Assembly (NCBI RefSeq): GCF_937875145.1
Contig: NZ_CALNCS010000200.1
Span: forward strand, 1 to 17,651
DNA from: Alkalibaculum bacchi
Lineage (GTDB): Bacteria > Bacillota > Clostridia > Eubacteriales > Alkalibacteraceae
Direction of reading: 5' to 3'
DNA length: 17,651 bases
The position numbers were made by a program, and so were the translations under genes. The first letter of the stretch is position 1. Every line of letters begins with the position of its first letter. This document shows positions 1 to 5,820 of this stretch, piece by piece. Below the pieces are notes generated by a model. That model had not been told where the DNA came from. It made no database searches and saw only the letters and a program-made list of their open reading frames with translations.

Positions 1-448
1 TGAAATGGGCAATGGGCAATATGGCTATACAAGAAATGGAAATTTTAAAATAAGCAATGAAGGCATTTTGACCACATTAGATGGTTACTCTGTAATGGGC
101 ATAGATGAGAATGGCCAATTAGAGCAAATTCCAATACAAAACAATGAAGTACATATAGATAATAGAGGTTTTTTTCCAGAAGAAGAGATCTATTTACTTG
201 TAGTCGATTTTGAAGATTATAATAATTTGCAAACTATTGGCAATGCCATTTTCACAAGTGAGGCGGAAGCATTTAACCGAGTAGATGGAGAGGTAAGACA
301 ACGTTATATAGAAGCTTCAAATGTACAAATTGCAGATGAATTGGTTAGGATGATTGAAATATCAAGAGAGTTTGAATCAAATCAAAAATTACTTCACGCT
401 GCTGATGAGACCTTAAATAAAGCAGTAAATGAATTGGGAAGGTTATAG
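1..448 (+). CDS. Flagellar hook/basal-body rod protein, FlgF/FlgG (FlhO-like) family, 5'-truncated
   Basis: The reading frame is open at the left edge (GAA precedes the first visible ATG), so the N-terminal part, including the expected start-of-rod motif, lies outside the window. About 148 residues are visible. The segment YTRNGNF followed by GILTTLDGYSVMG is the conserved middle of FlgE/F/G-type proteins. The C-terminus (EASNVQIADELVRMIEISREFESNQKLL, here split by ordinary family variation) is the conserved helical end that packs into the rod. These proteins polymerise outside the membrane to form the proximal or distal rod of the flagellum. The next gene is a paralogue 7 nt downstream, so the two are co-transcribed. 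In Bacillus subtilis such a pair (flhO-flhP) follows mbl; that arrangement upstream of this window is only a guess. Family assignment is firm; which rod protein it is cannot be settled from a fragment. Confidence 0.85.
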   Translation, partial: EMGNGQYGYTRNGNFKISNEGILTTLDGYSVMGIDENGQLEQIPIQNNEVHIDNRGFFPEEEIYLLVVDFEDYNNLQTIGNAIFTSEAEAFNRVDGEVRQRYIEASNVQIADELVRMIEISREFESNQKLLHAADETLNKAVNELGRL

Positions 449-455
449 GTGAACC

Positions 456-1235
456 ATGAATAAGATTTTGACAATTGGAAAAACAGGGCTCCATTCTAAT
501 CAAAATAAAATGGATGCTATAGCTAATGATTTGGCAAATGTCAATACGACCGGCTATAAAAAGAAGAAGGTAAGCTTTCAGGAGTTATTGTTAAATCAAA
601 TTCATCAAGAGGACGTACTTTTATCAGAAAACATGAACCCTTCAGGCATCAATGTAGGCTCTACAAGTAGGGTGAGCGGCGTAGATTTTAAACAGGGGTC
701 TATTATAAGTGCATCTGGTGATTATCAATTGGCTATTGAAGGCAATGGTTTTTTTGGCGTAAGAGATGAAAACGGTGATTTCTTTCTGACGAGAAATGGA
801 AATTTTCACATCAATGAAGACTTAAGTATTACGGATGATAATGGACATAGACTAGAAATAAATGTAAGTGAGCCAGTAGAAGAGTGGGAAACAGGAGATA
901 TTACCATATCTCGTAAAGGCGATATCATAAAGGATATTGACGGAGTAGCGACTACAGTAGGAAAAATCCCCCTATACTACCCAGAAGTTTTAGACTCTCT
1001 AATCTCTTTAGGAGAAGGTAAATACGTAAACCGTGAAGGTATTACTCTATACAATTCTATAGACCAAGAAGAAATGTTTGGTAGCATTGTTCAAGGGGCA
1101 TTAGAGTCTTCTAATGTAGATATGAGCAAAGTTATGACAGATATGATTATAACTCAAAAAGCGTATTCTATGAGTAGCAAAGCCATTCAAACGACAGATG
1201 AGATTATGGGAATGATTAATGGTATTAAAAGATAA
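456..1235 (+). CDS. Flagellar hook/basal-body rod protein, FlgG (FlhP-like) family
   Basis: Complete 259-residue member of the flagellar rod/hook family, the usual length for FlgG. Residues about 9-45 carry the N-terminal signature (KTGL, then KMDAIANDLANVNTTGYKK, then FQELL). Residues about 88-105 carry GNGFFGV and FLTRNGNFHI. The C-terminus has ESSNVDMSKVMTDMI, then TQKAY and SKAIQTTDEIM, which forms the coiled helical rod contact. The product is exported by the flagellar type III apparatus and needs no signal peptide. ATG 456 is preceded by a modest AGGTGA lying very close to it, so translation is probably coupled to the upstream gene, whose stop is 7 nt away. A shared bidirectional terminator ends the unit. 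Whether it serves as FlgG or FlgF (FlhP or FlhO) is not decided here. Confidence 0.9.
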   Translation: MNKILTIGKTGLHSNQNKMDAIANDLANVNTTGYKKKKVSFQELLLNQIHQEDVLLSENMNPSGINVGSTSRVSGVDFKQGSIISASGDYQLAIEGNGFFGVRDENGDFFLTRNGNFHINEDLSITDDNGHRLEINVSEPVEEWETGDITISRKGDIIKDIDGVATTVGKIPLYYPEVLDSLISLGEGKYVNREGITLYNSIDQEEMFGSIVQGALESSNVDMSKVMTDMIITQKAYSMSSKAIQTTDEIMGMINGIKR

Positions 1236-1246
1236 TTCAAGGGACT

Positions 1247-1272
1247 AAAAAAGCGCCAAAGGCGCTTTTTTA
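1247..1272. terminator. Bidirectional rho-independent terminator
   Basis: AAAAAAGCGCC-AAA-GGCGCTTTTTT forms an 11-bp stem with a 3-nt loop, with A and T runs on both flanks, so it works on either strand. It sits between the convergent flagellar gene and the DUF1858 gene, and its right edge overlaps the stop codon of the minus-strand gene. Confidence 0.92.
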
Positions 1273-1467
1273 AGCTATTACAGCAGCGTTTAAATCTTTC
1301 ATTAATGCATCTACATCGATTCCGTGTGCTAGAGCACCTTCTTCGATATTTTCAAATCGTGCAGCCATACATCCAAAACAGTGCATTCCATATTTTTCAT
1401 AAACCTTCACAATTTCAGGGTGGTTTTCAACAGAAGTTAAAATACCCATATCTTTAGTAATTTTCAT
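1270..1467 (-). CDS. DUF1858 domain protein with CxxC motif
   Basis: A 65-residue protein matching the DUF1858 family (small helical domain, sometimes fused to or found near redox enzymes such as the hybrid cluster protein). Function is unknown. Visible features are MKITKDMGIL at the start and a HCFGC motif with Cys30 and Cys33 spaced like a redox or metal-binding pair. The C-terminus is HGIDVDALMKDLN. I chose ATG at 1467 because a strong GGAGGTGAG ribosome binding site (1472-1480) lies a few bases upstream; a longer frame beginning at 1482 would start inside that site. It is transcribed convergently to the flagellar genes and divergently from HPr, with no operon partner. I found no convincing promoter for it. 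Confidence 0.88.
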   Translation of the reverse strand: MKITKDMGILTSVENHPEIVKVYEKYGMHCFGCMAARFENIEEGALAHGIDVDALMKDLNAAVIA

Positions 1468-1559
1468 TAAGCTCACCTCCATAAAATATATGATAATACA
1501 ATAGTTAAATAATATCTATACCTTTTTGTGAAAAATTGTCGTAATTCAAACTACTGTGT

Positions 1560-1587
1560 TTGCTAAAAGTCGATTTATGTGTATAAT
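1560..1587 (+). promoter_or_regulatory. Sigma-A type promoter for HPr
   Basis: TTGCTA (1560-1565, 4 of 6 matches) and a perfect TATAAT (1582-1587) are separated by 16 bp. Transcription would begin near 1594, about 30 nt before the HPr start codon. This is the only good promoter in the divergent gap. Confidence 0.65.
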
Positions 1588-1625
1588 AGAAGTAATAGAG
1601 TAGAATAGATAAGTGGGGTGATGTA

Positions 1626-1892
1626 ATGGTTTGCAATAAAGCGGTACTAACAAATAAGTCTGGACTACATGCAAGACCTGCTTCTTTATTAGTCGAATTA
1701 GCCAATAAATTCAAAAGTGAGATTTTTATAAAAAAGGATAATATGACAATAAACGCCAAAAGTATTATGGGAGTAATGACTCTCGGAGCAGCTCATGGCA
1801 CGGAAATAATAATAGAAGTAGATGGTTCAGATGAAGACGAAGCGTTAAAGGCAATTATTCAATTGATTGATAGCAATTTCAACGAAGAATAA
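1626..1892 (+). CDS. ptsH: Phosphocarrier protein HPr
   Basis: 88 residues, the normal HPr length. HPr passes phosphate from enzyme I to the EIIA domains of the phosphotransferase sugar system in the cytoplasm. The active-site motif SGLHARPAS places the phosphorylated His at residue 15, which separates it from Crh (Crh lacks this His). AKSIMGVMTL carries Ser46, the site HPr kinase modifies in Firmicutes, so a CcpA-type catabolite control role is likely. The gene is alone: ptsI is not adjacent, and it has its own promoter and terminator, which is common for HPr in Clostridia. ATG 1626 is preceded by GGGGTGAT. Confidence 0.93.
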   Translation: MVCNKAVLTNKSGLHARPASLLVELANKFKSEIFIKKDNMTINAKSIMGVMTLGAAHGTEIIIEVDGSDEDEALKAIIQLIDSNFNEE

Positions 1893-1936
1893 AAAATTTA
1901 TAAAATCTTAAATAAACGAGCTTATATAGGAATGCA

Positions 1937-1967
1937 AAAAAACTTTAGGTTTACCTAAGGTTTTTTT
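1937..1967 (+). terminator. Rho-independent terminator after ptsH
   Basis: Arms 1937-1950 and 1953-1966 pair over 14 positions with one G-U wobble (core TTTAGGT/ACCTAAG). The stem ends in a T7 tract. It closes the single-gene HPr transcript. Confidence 0.85.
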
Positions 1968-2002
1968 GTTTGCCTGTATATTTTTTATTTCTTATCTTTA
2001 AA

Positions 2003-2024
2003 TTGACAAAAATTGTGCTATAAT
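2003..2024 (+). promoter_or_regulatory. Extended -10 promoter for the 2031 leader and YnzC-like gene
   Basis: TGCTATAAT (2016-2024) is a TGn extended -10 element. A perfect TTGACA (2003-2008) lies only 10 bp upstream of the TATAAT, too close for a normal -35. A poorer TTTAAA at 1997-2002 gives a 16-bp spacer. Transcription would start near 2031, about 170 nt before the first start codon. Confidence 0.6.
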
Positions 2025-2030
2025 ATGCAA

Positions 2031-2171
2031 ATGAGCATCTCGTACACACAAAGGGGAACGTATACATAAAAGTGACCTTCTATAAACAAATTCGAACCTC
2101 GACCAATAAAGCGGTGGAGGTTATGTGTATAAATAAAGAGGTGCCTAAGTACTTACTATAATGGGTATGCT
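2031..2171 (+). ncRNA. Candidate structured leader or independent small RNA (unidentified)
   Basis: No credible open frame fills this stretch, but it folds into a rod by eye. AGCAT (2034-2038) pairs with ATGCT (2167-2171). CTC (2039-2041) pairs with GGG (2163-2165) across a one-base bulge. GTAC (2042-2045) pairs with GTAC (2149-2152). AGG (2052-2054) pairs with CCT (2144-2146). TATACATA (2061-2068) pairs with TGTGTATA (2124-2131) with one G-U. An apical hairpin has AACCTC (2095-2100) with GAGGTT (2117-2122), then ACC with GGT inside. A 26-nt one-sided bulge (2069-2094) sits between the last two elements. The rod with a large bulge recalls 6S RNA, but I cannot confirm this; it may equally be a regulatory leader for the downstream gene. 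I do not recognise a known riboswitch consensus. Confidence 0.35.
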
Positions 2172-2202
2172 ATAGTATCATGCAAATTTAAGGAGATAAA
2201 AT

Positions 2203-2373
2203 ATGATTAGTGAGGAAAAATTAAACAGAATAAATTATTTAGCAAAGAAAAAAAAGGAGACAGGACTGAATCTAGAAGAACAGAAGGAGCAGGACGCCCT
2301 TAGGAAAGAATATCTTGAAAATTTTAGAAAAAGTTTTAGAAAACAATTAGACGATATTGAGTTCGTAGACTAA
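2203..2373 (+). CDS. YnzC/DUF896 (UPF0291) family protein
   Basis: A 56-residue protein that short-ORF filters usually miss. It begins MISEEKLNRINYLAKKKK, continues GLNLEEQKEQDALRKEYL, and ends FRKSFRKQL DDIEFVD. This is the UPF0291/DUF896 pattern of Bacillus subtilis YnzC, a small soluble two-helix protein of unclear function. ATG 2203 is preceded by a near-ideal AAGGAGAT at 2190-2197. In B. subtilis ynzC lies in the SOS-controlled yneA-yneB-ynzC operon; here neither yneA, yneB nor lexA is adjacent, and I see no LexA box. The M18 aminopeptidase gene starts 48 nt downstream and may be co-transcribed. Highly charged (Lys/Glu rich) throughout. Confidence 0.88.
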   Translation: MISEEKLNRINYLAKKKKETGLNLEEQKEQDALRKEYLENFRKSFRKQLDDIEFVD

Positions 2374-2421
2374 AGCAAAACTTAGAACCATACGCTACAG
2401 CCACAAGGAAAGGAGAATATC

Positions 2422-3852
2422 ATGTCAGATTATAAAGAATTAGAAAAATTACTAGTTAAGAGATATGACAATGCATGGAGAAGATTAGAGGGCAATGAAA
2501 AAGAAATAGTCATGGACTTTAGTGAAACGTATAAAAAGTATTTAGATACATGTAAAACCGAGAGGGAAGCTTCTCTTTACTCAGCAAGAATTGCAGAGGA
2601 GAAAGGTTTTAAATCCATTGACTACTATATTAAAAATCATAAAAGACCAGAGCCAGGAGATAAGATATATGGCTTATTTAAAGATAAGACAGTAATTTTG
2701 TTTGTTATAGGAAAGGAAAACTTTGAAAAAGGCTTAAATATCATTGGAGCGCATGTAGATGCGCCACGATTAGATTTAAAGCAAGCTCCTTTGTATGAAG
2801 ATACAGAATTAGCTTTTTTCAAGACTCATTATTACGGTGGAGTAAAAAAATACCAGTGGGTTACTATACCGCTAGCATTACATGGGGTGATTATTAAGCA
2901 AGATGGAACAAAAATTACTGTAAATATTGGTGAAGATGAAAAAGATCCCGTGTTTTATATTACAGACTTATTACCACATCTTTCAAAAGAACAAAATGCA
3001 AAGAAAATTAGCGAAGCTATTACAGGTGAACAGCTAAATATTCTAGTAGGTAGCATTCCAATGGACGATGAGGATATTAAGGATAGTGTTAAACTTAATA
3101 TCTTGAAATTATTAAATGAAAAATATGATATTAAAGAAGAAGACCTAGCTTCTTCAGAATTAGAAATTGTACCTGCAGCAAAAGCAAGGGATATTGGATT
3201 CGATAGAGGCTTAGTAGGAGCCTATGGGCATGATGATCGAGTATGCGCTTTTACTGCATTGGAAGCTCTTTTAGAAATGGATGCTCCTAAGAGAACTTGC
3301 GTAACAATATTAGCAGATAAAGAAGAAATTGGAAGTGTAGGTAATACGGGAATGACTTCTAATTACTTTGAAAATTTAGTAAGTGAATTGATTCATTTAT
3401 CAGGAGTAGGCAAAGCGGACTTGGTCTTAAGAAGATGCCTTATGAATTCCAAATTTTTATCTGCAGATGTAAATGCAGCATTTGATCCAAACTACCCTAC
3501 AACTCATGATAAGTTAAACGCTGCTTATATTGGTAAAGGTATTGTACTGACAAAATATACAGGCTCAAGAGGAAAAAGCGGAAGCAATGATGCTAGTGCA
3601 GAATTTGTTGGTGAAATCAGAAGAATCTTTAATGAGAACAATATTTGTTGGCAAATGGGAGAACTTGGAAAAGTTGATGAAGGTGGTGGTGGAACCATCG
3701 CATATATTCCAGCAAAATACGGTATGGATGTTATAGATGTAGGAGTCGCCTTACTGAGTATGCATGCTCCATATGAAATTGCTAGCAAAGCGGATATATA
3801 TATGGCATATAAAGCATACAAAGCATTTTTCTACAGTAATTATGAATACTAA
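2422..3852 (+). CDS. M18 family aminopeptidase
   Basis: 476 residues, a cytosolic zinc aminopeptidase of family M18 that releases N-terminal residues from peptides and usually assembles as a dodecamer. Motifs in order: GAHVDAPRLDLK with metal ligand His111; GAYGHDDR with the bridging Asp at 271-272; ADKEEIGSVG with the catalytic and metal-binding Glu pair 301-302; SADVNAAFDP with Asp349; GSNDASAEF near 387-395; VDEGGGGTIA near 418-426; and LLSMHAPYE with the last ligand His448. All expected metal ligands are present, so it should be active. Long for a bacterial M18 of the 430-residue class but matching the Clostridia/Thermotoga-type forms of about 450-480. ATG 2422 follows AAGGAAAGGAG. The stop codon lies inside a 28-bp palindrome. 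Confidence 0.93.
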   Translation: MSDYKELEKLLVKRYDNAWRRLEGNEKEIVMDFSETYKKYLDTCKTEREASLYSARIAEEKGFKSIDYYIKNHKRPEPGDKIYGLFKDKTVILFVIGKENFEKGLNIIGAHVDAPRLDLKQAPLYEDTELAFFKTHYYGGVKKYQWVTIPLALHGVIIKQDGTKITVNIGEDEKDPVFYITDLLPHLSKEQNAKKISEAITGEQLNILVGSIPMDDEDIKDSVKLNILKLLNEKYDIKEEDLASSELEIVPAAKARDIGFDRGLVGAYGHDDRVCAFTALEALLEMDAPKRTCVTILADKEEIGSVGNTGMTSNYFENLVSELIHLSGVGKADLVLRRCLMNSKFLSADVNAAFDPNYPTTHDKLNAAYIGKGIVLTKYTGSRGKSGSNDASAEFVGEIRRIFNENNICWQMGELGKVDEGGGGTIAYIPAKYGMDVIDVGVALLSMHAPYEIASKADIYMAYKAYKAFFYSNYEY

Positions 3853-3876
3853 TAGGTGACCTAGGTCACCTATTAG
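3849..3876. repeat. 28-bp perfect palindrome over the aminopeptidase stop codon
   Basis: CTAATAGGTGACCT followed by its exact reverse complement AGGTCACCTATTAG. The TAA stop (3850-3852) lies within the left arm. As RNA it would make a 12-13 bp stem with a tiny loop. No T tract follows, so it is not a standard rho-independent terminator. It could protect the mRNA 3' end, cause partial termination, or be a protein-binding site. Confidence 0.8.
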
Positions 3877-3881
3877 GGTTC

Positions 3882-3903
3882 GTTCTACGCTTTATGTTCT
3901 ATG
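3882..3903 (+). repeat. 14-bp period repeat, GTTCTAYG family, copy 1
   Basis: GTTCTACG at 3882-3889 and GTTCTATG at 3896-3903, separated by CTTTAT, giving a 14-bp period. A close relative lies at 10779-10800 and inverted relatives at 3980-4002. Confidence 0.7.
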
Positions 3904-3979
3904 TTGTAAGTAATTGAGTTCCTTTCAAGCAAAAACTCTTGTTACCTTACCATAGGTGAATAAAAGATTTTTCTTATAA

Positions 3980-4002
3980 CTTAGAACTTATATCTTAGAA
4001 CT
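3980..4002 (-). repeat. 14-bp period repeat, GTTCTAYG family, inverted copy
   Basis: CTTAGAACT occurs at 3980-3988 and again at 3994-4002, a 14-bp period. The reverse complement (AGTTCTAAG) resembles the GTTCTACG units at 3882 and 10779. It lies just upstream of the coaE ribosome binding site. A single degenerate unit (ACTTAGAACC) also occurs at about 2380-2389. Confidence 0.6.
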
Positions 4003-4019
4003 ATAAAGGCGGTGTAATG

Positions 4020-4643
4020 ATGAAAATATATGGCTTAACGGGTAGTATTGCTACAGGAAAAAGTACCGTTTCTAATATTCTTAAGGAGTATTGCAATGCC
4101 AAAATTATCGATGCAGATTTGCTTGCTCGCAAAGCTGTAGAGCTAGATAGCATTGGTTTAGAAAAAATAAAAGAAGAATTTGGGCCAAGGATTCTTTTGC
4201 CTGACGGTACTCTCGACCGGAAAAAATTAGGCGATATGGTGTTTGGCAGTAGCCATGCCATTAAAATATTAAATAATATTGTGCATCCAGAGGTAGCTAA
4301 GCTATACAATGAGGTAGCAGATCAGTATAGAACACAAGGTTATGAAGCCATTCTTTATGACTGCCCTTTGCTCATAGAAGAAAAACTTACAGATACTGTA
4401 GACAAAGTGATTTTGGTAGTTTCTAGTGAAGATGCTCAATTGGAGCGATTAATGGCACGAAACAATCTTACAGAGGATGAAGCAATAAAAAGGATTCAAT
4501 CTCAAATGAATATAAAGGACAAGATTTCCTATGGGGATTACTTAATTTATAATGATGGAGATTATGATCAGTTAAAAGATGCAGTGATTTATTTATGGAG
4601 AAAAGTATTGAAAGTTGGAAAGCTGAAAGTAGAAAGAGGATAA
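4020..4643 (+). CDS. coaE: Dephospho-CoA kinase
   Basis: Catalyses the last step of coenzyme A synthesis, ATP-dependent phosphorylation of the 3'-hydroxyl of dephospho-CoA, in the cytoplasm. 207 residues, typical for the family. The P-loop GSIATGKST lies at residues 8-16, IIDADLLAR at about 29-37, DGTLDRKKLGDMVF at 62-75, IVHPEV at about 87-92, and the YDCPLLIEEKL segment at 113-123. I chose ATG 4020 over ATG 4017 because the ribosome binding site AAGGCGGTG (4006-4014) is better spaced to it; the difference is one Met. The C-terminal tail, about residues 195-207 (KVLKVGKLKVERG), is encoded by a short GAAAG-type repeat that also occurs between genes elsewhere in the window. The stop codon lies in the left arm of a long hairpin. 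No coaE operon partner is adjacent; polA is common next to it in other Firmicutes. Confidence 0.94.
   Translation: MKIYGLTGSIATGKSTVSNILKEYCNAKIIDADLLARKAVELDSIGLEKIKEEFGPRILLPDGTLDRKKLGDMVFGSSHAIKILNNIVHPEVAKLYNEVADQYRTQGYEAILYDCPLLIEEKLTDTVDKVILVVSSEDAQLERLMARNNLTEDEAIKRIQSQMNIKDKISYGDYLIYNDGDYDQLKDAVIYLWRKVLKVGKLKVERG
4610..4636 (+). repeat. GAAAG heptad repeat at the 3' end of coaE
   Basis: GAAAG occurs at 4610, 4618, 4625 and 4632, with spacings of 8, 7 and 7 bp. The same kind of run appears at 16933-16946 and 17327-17348. Here it encodes the last residues of CoaE. Confidence 0.6.
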
Positions 4644-4679
4644 AGGGGACGCATTTTAAATGTGTCCCCTTTATCCTCT
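4635..4679 (+). repeat. REP-like hairpin (GGGGACRC...GTGTCCCC) on the coaE stop codon
   Basis: Left arm 4635-4656 and right arm 4658-4679 pair over 22 positions with a single G-U wobble. The core is AAAGGGGAC and GTCCCCTTT around an AT-rich centre. The coaE stop codon (4641-4643) is inside the left arm. There is no downstream T tract. Palindromes of this look recur in many bacterial genomes and may be REP elements mobilised by RAYT-type transposases, but none is encoded here. It could still act as a transcription or mRNA-decay barrier. Confidence 0.7.
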
Positions 4680-4752
4680 AAACCTCTTAGTAAAATGAAC
4701 ACTGAACATGGAATAGTACAAATATGCCACGTTTACATTACGCCTATCATAT

Positions 4753-4784
4753 ATTGCTCATTATTCATTGTTCACTATTCATTG
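4753..4784 (+). repeat. 14-bp tandem repeat ATTGYTCAYTATTC
   Basis: ATTGCTCATTATTC (4753-4766) is followed directly by ATTGTTCACTATTC (4767-4780) and a partial third unit ATTG. Twelve of 14 positions agree. It lies in the gap between coaE and the tRNA-Leu 3' end. Confidence 0.7.
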
Positions 4785-4802
4785 CAACGTAAGCTGCATA
4801 TT

Positions 4803-4889
4803 TGGTGCGAAGGAGGGGACTTGAACCCCTACGAGAAAACTCCCACATGCCCCTCAAGCATGCGCGTCTGCCAGTTCCGCCACCCTCGC
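4803..4889 (-). tRNA. tRNA-Leu (anticodon GAG)
   Basis: 87 nt on the minus strand including encoded CCA (4803-4805). The acceptor arm GCGAGGG pairs with CCTTCGC with one G-U. The anticodon stem CATGC/GCATG closes the loop TTGAGGG, giving anticodon GAG, which reads CUC and CUU. There is a long variable arm (TGGGAG... ...CTCGTA region) as expected of a class II leucine tRNA. The T arm is GGGG-TTCAAGT-CCCC. It is solitary and has its own promoter upstream on the minus strand. Confidence 0.96.
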
Positions 4890-4915
4890 AGTAGTCAGAA
4901 TCAATTACTTAAATC

Positions 4916-4944
4916 ATTATAAAGGTTTGACAGATAAAATTCAA
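4916..4944 (-). promoter_or_regulatory. Promoter of tRNA-Leu
   Basis: Read on the minus strand: TTGAAT (4939-4944), 17 bp, TATAAT (4916-4921). The -10 is perfect and the -35 matches 4 of 6. It ends 26 bp before the tRNA 5' end. An imperfect inverted repeat (4927-4935 with 4957-4965) overlaps the spacer and lies upstream. Confidence 0.8.
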
Positions 4945-5015
4945 CTCTTTTTTGAAATCTATCAAGGTGAAGCGTTTTGTTAAAAAAATATCTTTATTAA
5001 TATGATTTTATTTAG

Positions 5016-5021
5016 TATAAT
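5016..5021 (+). promoter_or_regulatory. Probable -10 element for lipB
   Basis: A perfect TATAAT at 5016-5021, 39 bp before the GTG start. The best -35 at 17 bp upstream (TTTATT) is poor, so this is a tentative promoter. Confidence 0.4.
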
Positions 5022-5054
5022 AAATAACACGGGGGAGAAAAGGATGAATAAATT

Positions 5055-5735
5055 GTGAAAATTAATATTGTAAACTTGGCAACTTTGGATTATTCACGGA
5101 CGCTAAAAATACAAGAAGAGTTAAGAGAACTTCGAGCAAGTGACAAAATAGAGGACACTCTTCTCATTGTAGAACATCCAGCAGTACTAACTTTAGGAGT
5201 AAAAGGTAAAGTCGAAAACATACTAGTTTCCGAAGAATTTCTACAAAGCAGAGGGGTAGATGTAGTTCGATTGAGTCGAGGTGGGGATGTCACCTACCAT
5301 GGTCCTGGTCAAATTGTAGGATATCCTATTTTTCATTTAAAAAACTATAATAAAGACGTGCGCAAATTTGTTTGGAGAATAAAAGAAACCTTTATTAAGA
5401 TGTTACGCGAAATATACAATATTGAATCCTATGGTCTCGATGGAGAACATACAGGTGTATGGATAGGCAATGATAAAATAACGGCTATCGGTATATCCAT
5501 AAGTAAAATGGTAAGCATGCACGGCTTTGCCTTTAATGTAAACACAAATTTAGAGCATTTTAATTGGATTTATCCTTGCGGTTTTAAAGACCGAGGAGTA
5601 ATCTCCCTAGAAAAACTAGTAGGGCATCCTATGGATATGGATGAACTAAAAGATAAGACCGTAAAATATTTTTGTGAATTATTTGAAGTAGAACCCGTTT
5701 TTATGAGCTTAAAAGATGTACTGACAACACCATAA
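5055..5735 (+). CDS. lipB: Octanoyltransferase LipB
   Basis: 226 residues. Transfers octanoyl from acyl carrier protein to the lipoyl domains of target enzymes, the first step of endogenous lipoate synthesis, in the cytoplasm. The signature RGGDVTYHGPGQIVGYP spans about 75-91. The catalytic Lys is in NDKITAIG (Lys141) and the acyl-thioester Cys is in WIYPCG (Cys175), with HGFAFNVN at 156-163. All are intact. The start is GTG 5055; an in-frame upstream ATG does not exist. GGGGGAG at 5031-5037 is better spaced to an ATG at 5044, which opens a four-codon frame (MNKL) whose TGA overlaps the lipB GTG, suggesting coupled initiation. lipA is not adjacent. Likely partners would be glycine cleavage H protein or 2-oxoacid dehydrogenases elsewhere. 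Confidence 0.94.
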   Translation: MKINIVNLATLDYSRTLKIQEELRELRASDKIEDTLLIVEHPAVLTLGVKGKVENILVSEEFLQSRGVDVVRLSRGGDVTYHGPGQIVGYPIFHLKNYNKDVRKFVWRIKETFIKMLREIYNIESYGLDGEHTGVWIGNDKITAIGISISKMVSMHGFAFNVNTNLEHFNWIYPCGFKDRGVISLEKLVGHPMDMDELKDKTVKYFCELFEVEPVFMSLKDVLTTP

Positions 5736-5747
5736 GCAATGAAAAGC

Positions 5748-5780
5748 TTTACAAAAAGTATATTGCTACATTTTTGTAAA
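5748..5780 (+). terminator. AT-rich hairpin after lipB (weak terminator or operator)
   Basis: TTTACAAAAA (5748-5757) and TTTTTGTAAA (5771-5780) are perfect inverted repeats. GTA (5758-5760) and TAC (5767-5769) can extend the stem past a one-base bulge. It lies 13 nt after the lipB stop and is followed by an AT-rich run, so it may be a weak terminator. It could also be a binding site for the rnf promoter. Confidence 0.5.
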
Positions 5781-5820
5781 ATAAAATTTTAACAAAAATA
5801 TAGTAGTATACTTAATAATC

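Noticed and set aside
1482..1482. Longer start for the DUF1858 gene (MEVSLMKITK)
   Set aside because: That ATG overlaps the GGAGGTGAG ribosome binding site that serves the ATG at 1467.
2055..2070. GGAACGTATACAT resembling a LexA (SOS) box, suggested by the YnzC neighbour
   Set aside because: Only the GAAC half and the central bases fit GAACRNRYGTTC; the second half ACAT matches nowhere.
2157..2162. A second TATAAT close to the YnzC-like gene
   Set aside because: No TGn extension and no acceptable -35 at 16-18 bp; it lies in an unpaired loop of the candidate RNA and may be chance.
4662..4922. An 86-codon plus-strand frame (MSPLSSKPL...)
   Set aside because: It runs through the REP-like hairpin and antisense through tRNA-Leu; the WCEGGDLNPYEKTPT-type peptide is a classic false product of tRNA antisense sequence. 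It has no ribosome binding site.
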